Source: Streptomyces sp. NRRL F-2580
GTDB taxonomy: Bacteria > Actinomycetota > Actinomycetes > Streptomycetales > Streptomycetaceae
Assembly (NCBI RefSeq): GCF_000720115.1
Contig: NZ_JOIR01000065.1
Coordinates: 1-23,467 of the forward strand
Direction of reading: 5' to 3'
DNA: 23,467 bases
Shown here piece after piece: positions 21,122-23,467 of this stretch. The translations under genes and the position numbers were made by a program. Within the stretch, counting starts at the first letter, position 1. The number at the start of each line of letters is the position of its first letter. The notes beneath the pieces are model-generated. The model was not told the DNA's origin and did not search any database. It worked only from the letters and a program-made list of their open reading frames with translations.

Positions 21122-21142
21122 CGGTAGGCGGTAGGCGGTAGG
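21122..21142. repeat. CGGTAGG tandem repeat (3 copies)
   Basis: Three 7-bp units CGGTAGG run from 21122 to 21142, followed by looser GGCGG-rich repeats to 21180. The tract lies between the hydrolase stop and the inverted repeat. Slippage variation is likely. Confidence 0.7.
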
Positions 21143-21178
21143 CGATGAGCGGCGGCAGGCAGGCGGTGGGCGGCGGCA

Positions 21179-21213
21179 GGCGGTGCGATTACCTCCGGGG
21201 TAATCGCACCGCC
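21179..21213. terminator. 15-bp perfect inverted repeat
   Basis: GGCGGTGCGATTACC (21179-21193) and GGTAATCGCACCGCC (21199-21213) are perfect arms around a 5-nt centre. The hairpin would be very stable and may end the hydrolase transcript. The AT-containing core GATTACC-N5-GGTAATC, 59 bp before the DUF1330 start, also looks like an operator, so the role is open. Confidence 0.6.
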
Positions 21214-21271
21214 CCACCGCCTTCGGCTACGTTCGCGGTCATCACCCACCCCCGCAACGAAGGAGCCCGTG

Positions 21272-21619
21272 GTGCCCGCTTACGGCTTCGCCCATCTCCG
21301 CAGCCGCCGCCATCACTCCGACGTCATCGAGTACCTGCAGCGCATCCAGGCGACCCTCGACCCCTTCGCGGGCCGCTTCGTCATCCACGGTCCGCCGGCC
21401 GAAGTCGTCGAGGGCACCTGGCCCGGCAGCATGGTGCTGATCGAGTTCCCCACCCTGGCCGAAGCCCGCGCCTGGTACGACTCCCCCGCCTACCGGGCCA
21501 TCCTGCGCCTGCGGACCGACCACATCGAAGGCGACCTGCTGCTGATCGAAGGAGTCGGACCGGACTACGACCCGGCCGAACGAGCCCGCACGCTGCAAAC
21601 AGAAGCGGAACCCCGTTGA
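21272..21619 (+). CDS. DUF1330-family protein
   Basis: The protein has 115 aa from GTG 21272, with AGGAG 6 nt upstream; the preceding GTG at 21269 is only 3 nt from that site. It is a ferredoxin-like alpha-beta small protein of the DUF1330 family: YGFAHLRSRRHHSDVIEYLQ, RFVIHGPPAEVVEGTWPGSM, VLIEFPTLAEARAWYDSPAY and RAILRLRTDHIEGDLLLIEG. The pattern GtW...vviEFPs...A..WY.SPeYq is diagnostic. These are soluble proteins of unknown role, related to stress-responsive dimeric alpha/beta-barrel monooxygenases. A 20-residue charged tail follows the domain. It has normal length, is intact, and is probably monocistronic. Confidence 0.92.
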   Translation: MPAYGFAHLRSRRHHSDVIEYLQRIQATLDPFAGRFVIHGPPAEVVEGTWPGSMVLIEFPTLAEARAWYDSPAYRAILRLRTDHIEGDLLLIEGVGPDYDPAERARTLQTEAEPR

Positions 21620-21640
21620 TCCCCTGATCCCCTCATCCTC

Positions 21641-22363
21641 TTACCGGCGTCCGGCGCGCCGGCGCGCGGTCTGAAGCACGACGCGCTCGGTGTAGGCGCC
21701 GTCTCCATCCCGTGGCAGCGAGGCGTAGCGCTCCGTGGCGATCTGATCGATCCGGGCGCTGTAGCGGGCCGCTGCCGCTTTGAACGCCTCTGCCGGTACC
21801 AGGAGTTCTTCTGCCGCGCGAAGGGAGCGCAAGAGCTCCTGGGTCAGTTGCACGAGCCGACGGAGTTCGTTCTCGGCGGTGACGCTGCCAGCCTCCGCGT
21901 GGCCCTGTTTGGCCGCGGCCCGTCGAGCCTGCTGCTCCATGGCGAGGATCACGGCCTGACGTCGACGCTCCAGTGTGCGGAAGGTGACGCTTCCCGGGTC
22001 CGCCACCACCGCTTCGGCGGCCTCGATGGCCTTGGCCAGCTGCGGTGAGAACCGGGTGGCCGCGAGGGCAGCGGCTTCCTTCTCCTTGCGCTCGGCCTCT
22101 GCCCGCTGCCGCTGCAGCCCGGGCCAGGCGGGGAACTCCTCCCTGCCCGCGAGCTGGCCCCTGGTGCGGGGGCCGGCCTTCTCCGCCTTCGTCAGACGGG
22201 TGTCCCACTCGCCCCGCAGGGTGAAGCTGTAGGCGCTGCAGCCCACATGCCCCCAACCGCCGAAGTCGTAGCCGAAGCCGTGGCGACCGTGTGACCAGCG
22301 ATCGCCGCTCTTGACGACCGGCTCCCCGCAGTTCCTGCACAAATCCGTCTGCTGATCCGTCAA
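21641..22363 (-). CDS. Protein with N-terminal Cys motif and coiled-coil body
   Basis: The protein has 240 aa from TTG 22363 (TDQQTDLCRNCGEPVVKSG); an in-frame GTG at 22381 adds six residues, and neither has a clear ribosome-binding site apart from G-rich sequence. The N-terminus has CRNCG and, after WSHGRHGFGYDFGGWGHVGC, a further Cys. CxxC with HxxC could form a zinc knuckle. Residues about 75-205 are rich in Ala, Glu, Arg and Gln and read as long helices or coiled coil (RQRAEAERKEKEAAALAATR, RRRQAVILAMEQQARRAAAK). The tail is basic (QTARRRAGRR). Such a layout suits a nucleic-acid or structural protein, perhaps of plasmid or phage descent. I do not recognise the family. Confidence 0.7.
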   Translation of the reverse strand: MTDQQTDLCRNCGEPVVKSGDRWSHGRHGFGYDFGGWGHVGCSAYSFTLRGEWDTRLTKAEKAGPRTRGQLAGREEFPAWPGLQRQRAEAERKEKEAAALAATRFSPQLAKAIEAAEAVVADPGSVTFRTLERRRQAVILAMEQQARRAAAKQGHAEAGSVTAENELRRLVQLTQELLRSLRAAEELLVPAEAFKAAAARYSARIDQIATERYASLPRDGDGAYTERVVLQTARRRAGRR

Positions 22364-22389
22364 CGCCCCGCCCCGCCCCACCTTGCGCT

Positions 22390-22710
22390 GTTCACCCCGG
22401 CCCGATCACCGTACAGATCGGCAACACCATCCTGGCATCCGGCTCATCCACCTGCCCGCCGCGTCGGCGCCCTACGTGGAGACCTTCCTGCGGGCCTCCG
22501 CCGAACTGAGCCACGGCCCCGCCTACGACCTCTCGCTCGCCGCGGGCTGCCGGCTGCACGGGGTGCGCGGCGGCGACGAGCCCACTTCAGCCCGCGCACT
22601 CGGACCAGGACGTGCTCGACTTCTTCCGCGACGAGCGGCCCGGCAACGTACTGCTGTGGGCGCACCCGGAGAGCCGGCTGCCCGAGCAGCACCAGCCCCG
22701 GCAGGGCTGA
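22390..22710 (+). pseudogene. Multiply frameshifted remnant of an unidentified gene
   Basis: Three successive + frames carry protein-like sequence: PGPITVQIGNTILASG, then IHLPAASAPYVETFLRASAE with LSHGPAYDLSLAAGCRLHGV, then AHSDQDVLDFFRDERPGNVL with LWAHPESRLPEQHQ and TGA at 22708-22710. Each has good codon bias and the order is sensible, so one gene with at least two frameshifts is likely. No start codon with a ribosome-binding site is visible. The family is not recognised. Confidence 0.55.
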
Positions 22711-22774
22711 CGGGCACCAGACGGGGAAGACCCCGTCCTGCCTACGTCGTGTGACAGCGGCCGCACGGATGAGG

Positions 22775-22984
22775 TCAGCCGCTCCAGGCCCTTCGTACTT
22801 TGGCGTCCTCGACCTCGAGGTTCAGCCTGCCTTCGAGGTACTCCATGGTCAGGATCGTGCCGGGCGGGACCGTGCGCACAGTTGTCCAGCCGCGCGCTCG
22901 CGCCCGGCGCTCGGCCTCGCCGGCGTCGAGACCTACGTAGCGCGCCGGATCATCGGCGGTGGGTGAGGAAGCGGAAGCAGTCAT
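22775..22984 (-). CDS. I78-family peptidase-inhibitor-like protein
   Basis: The protein has 69 aa from ATG 22984, with GGTGAG about 4 nt upstream; the frame continues upstream without a better start. The pattern ARYVGLDAGEAERRARARGW, TTVRTVPPGTILTMEYLEGR and LNLEVEDAKVRRAW matches the Inhibitor I78 / potato-inhibitor-I-like fold (GL.g..A...A...G...R.v.PG...T.dy...RLN..vd....v). The PGTILTMEY loop would be the protease-binding loop. It has no signal peptide, so a cytoplasmic role, or non-inhibitory use of the fold, is likely in Streptomyces. The gap 22985-23155 holds only short repeats. Confidence 0.82.
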   Translation of the reverse strand: MTASASSPTADDPARYVGLDAGEAERRARARGWTTVRTVPPGTILTMEYLEGRLNLEVEDAKVRRAWSG

Positions 22985-23116
22985 GGCTCTCACCTGCCCT
23001 GGAGGCTGACGCCGGAACCACCGCACGTGGCCATCTCCAGGCCGAAGCCCCTGGGGCCCGGCGGGCCTGACAGGGGCTGATCAGCTGTATCGCTTCACTG
23101 TGTGGACGGTACGGGT

Positions 23117-23136
23117 ACGGGGAGCTACGGGGAGCT
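23117..23136. repeat. ACGGGGAGCT tandem duplication
   Basis: Two exact 10-bp units ACGGGGAGCT at 23117-23126 and 23127-23136 lie just past the stop of the edge gene (minus strand). It is a simple local duplication. Confidence 0.7.
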
Positions 23137-23155
23137 ACGTCGCCGGGTCTCAGGC

Positions 23156-23467
23156 TCAGCCGGAAGCGGCCGCGCTGGCCTCCACGGGTGCCTCACCGGT
23201 CTCCGTCGCCGGGGTCTCCGTCTCCGGGGCCGGGGTGTCCGTGGCCGGGGTCTCCGTCTCCGTCTCCGGGGCCGGGGTGTCCGTGGCCGGGGTCTCCGTC
23301 TCCGGGGTCTCCGTGGTCGGGGTCTCCGTCTCCGGGGTCTCCGTGGTCGGGGTCTCCGTACCCGGGGCCTCCTTGCCCGGGGCGGGCTTTTCGGGCTTGT
23401 GCTCGCAGTAGACGGTGCCCTGGTAGAACTTGCAGCCCGGCATGTTCTTGACGTCCTTGATCTTGCC
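23156..23467 (-). CDS. C-terminus of a protein with Thr/Glu/Pro repeats (enters from right edge)
   Basis: The minus-strand frame is open to the window edge and gives the last 103 residues; the start lies beyond the window. It begins GKIKDVKNMPGCKFYQGTVY and CEHKPEKP, where two cysteines nine residues apart suggest a small disulfide-held domain. The last 75 residues are low-complexity: repeated TETPETETP, TTETPETETP and ATDTPAPETETP units, ending EAPVEASAAASG. Such acidic Thr/Pro tails are usual for exported, wall-exposed or stalk regions in Actinobacteria. An internal ATG at 23443 could be taken as a start but has no ribosome-binding site. The family is not recognised. Confidence 0.7.
   Translation of the reverse strand, partial: GKIKDVKNMPGCKFYQGTVYCEHKPEKPAPGKEAPGTETPTTETPETETPTTETPETETPATDTPAPETETETPATDTPAPETETPATETGEAPVEASAAASG
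23195..23370. repeat. Minisatellite encoding the TETP repeats
   Basis: Units such as CCGGGGTCTCCGTCTC, CCGGGGCCGGGGTGTCCGTG and CCGGGGTCTCCGTGGTC repeat with variation on the + strand within the edge gene. Long identical runs make length variation by slippage or recombination likely, always in multiples of three here, so the frame is kept. Confidence 0.75.

Overview
The window reads as chromosomal DNA of a Streptomyces or close relative. It is very GC-rich, coding frames have strong G/C at third positions, GTG and TTG starts are common, and it carries a short chaplin, a DUF5753 XRE regulator, an LppU/SCO3897-type lipoprotein-like protein, DUF4328, DUF4190 and DUF1206 membrane proteins, and several secreted hydrolases. 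No rRNA, tRNA, CRISPR array or intact mobile element was found. Family names come from memory of the families and motif reading; no search was run.

Layout. 1-1020: the N-terminus of a MerR-type regulator (minus strand, running off the left edge), then an 855-bp non-coding stretch with a strong hairpin and three arrays of same-orientation TACTGC repeats. 1021-3460: a frame-broken DUF1206 membrane protein, an XRE/DUF5753 regulator and a doubtful small gene. 3531-4590: a GC-rich tandem repeat, hairpins, a chaplin and a decayed gene. 4589-6778: a secreted PAF-acetylhydrolase-like esterase divergent from an ArsR-like regulator. 7490-9700: two secreted proteins in tandem (an SGNH lipase and an M15/LAS-like metallopeptidase candidate), then an LppU-like protein facing them.

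9700-13780 is a scar-rich stretch. It holds an intact DinB/DUF664 protein and an intact VOC-fold protein. Around them lie gene remnants, an IS5-type transposase fossil that starts at the DinB stop codon, a small gene with one in-frame amber codon, and a secreted or membrane-anchored hypothetical protein. 13782-15960: DUF4328, then a DUF4190 gene translationally coupled to a small membrane protein, divergent from a TetR regulator. 16133-19156: three co-directional genes (serine beta-lactamase-like hydrolase that lacks a stop at its expected end, polytopic membrane protein, rhomboid-like protein).

19209-21619: a two-gene minus-strand operon (small membrane protein plus HTH protein, ATGA overlap) whose promoter is covered by two near-identical palindromes. 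Divergent to it is an alpha/beta hydrolase gene with a 17-codon leader peptide and mutually exclusive hairpins, one of which would hide the hydrolase ribosome-binding site. A DUF1330 gene follows. 21641-23467: a Cys-motif/coiled-coil protein, a multiply frameshifted remnant, an I78-type protease-inhibitor-like protein, and the Thr/Glu/Pro-repeat C-terminus of a protein that enters from the right edge.

Most genes stand alone or in pairs with their regulators. The many remnants suggest a variable part of the chromosome. The two regulatory architectures most worth pursuing are the TACTGC direct-repeat arrays upstream of the MerR gene and the leader-peptide attenuator in front of the hydrolase at 20370.
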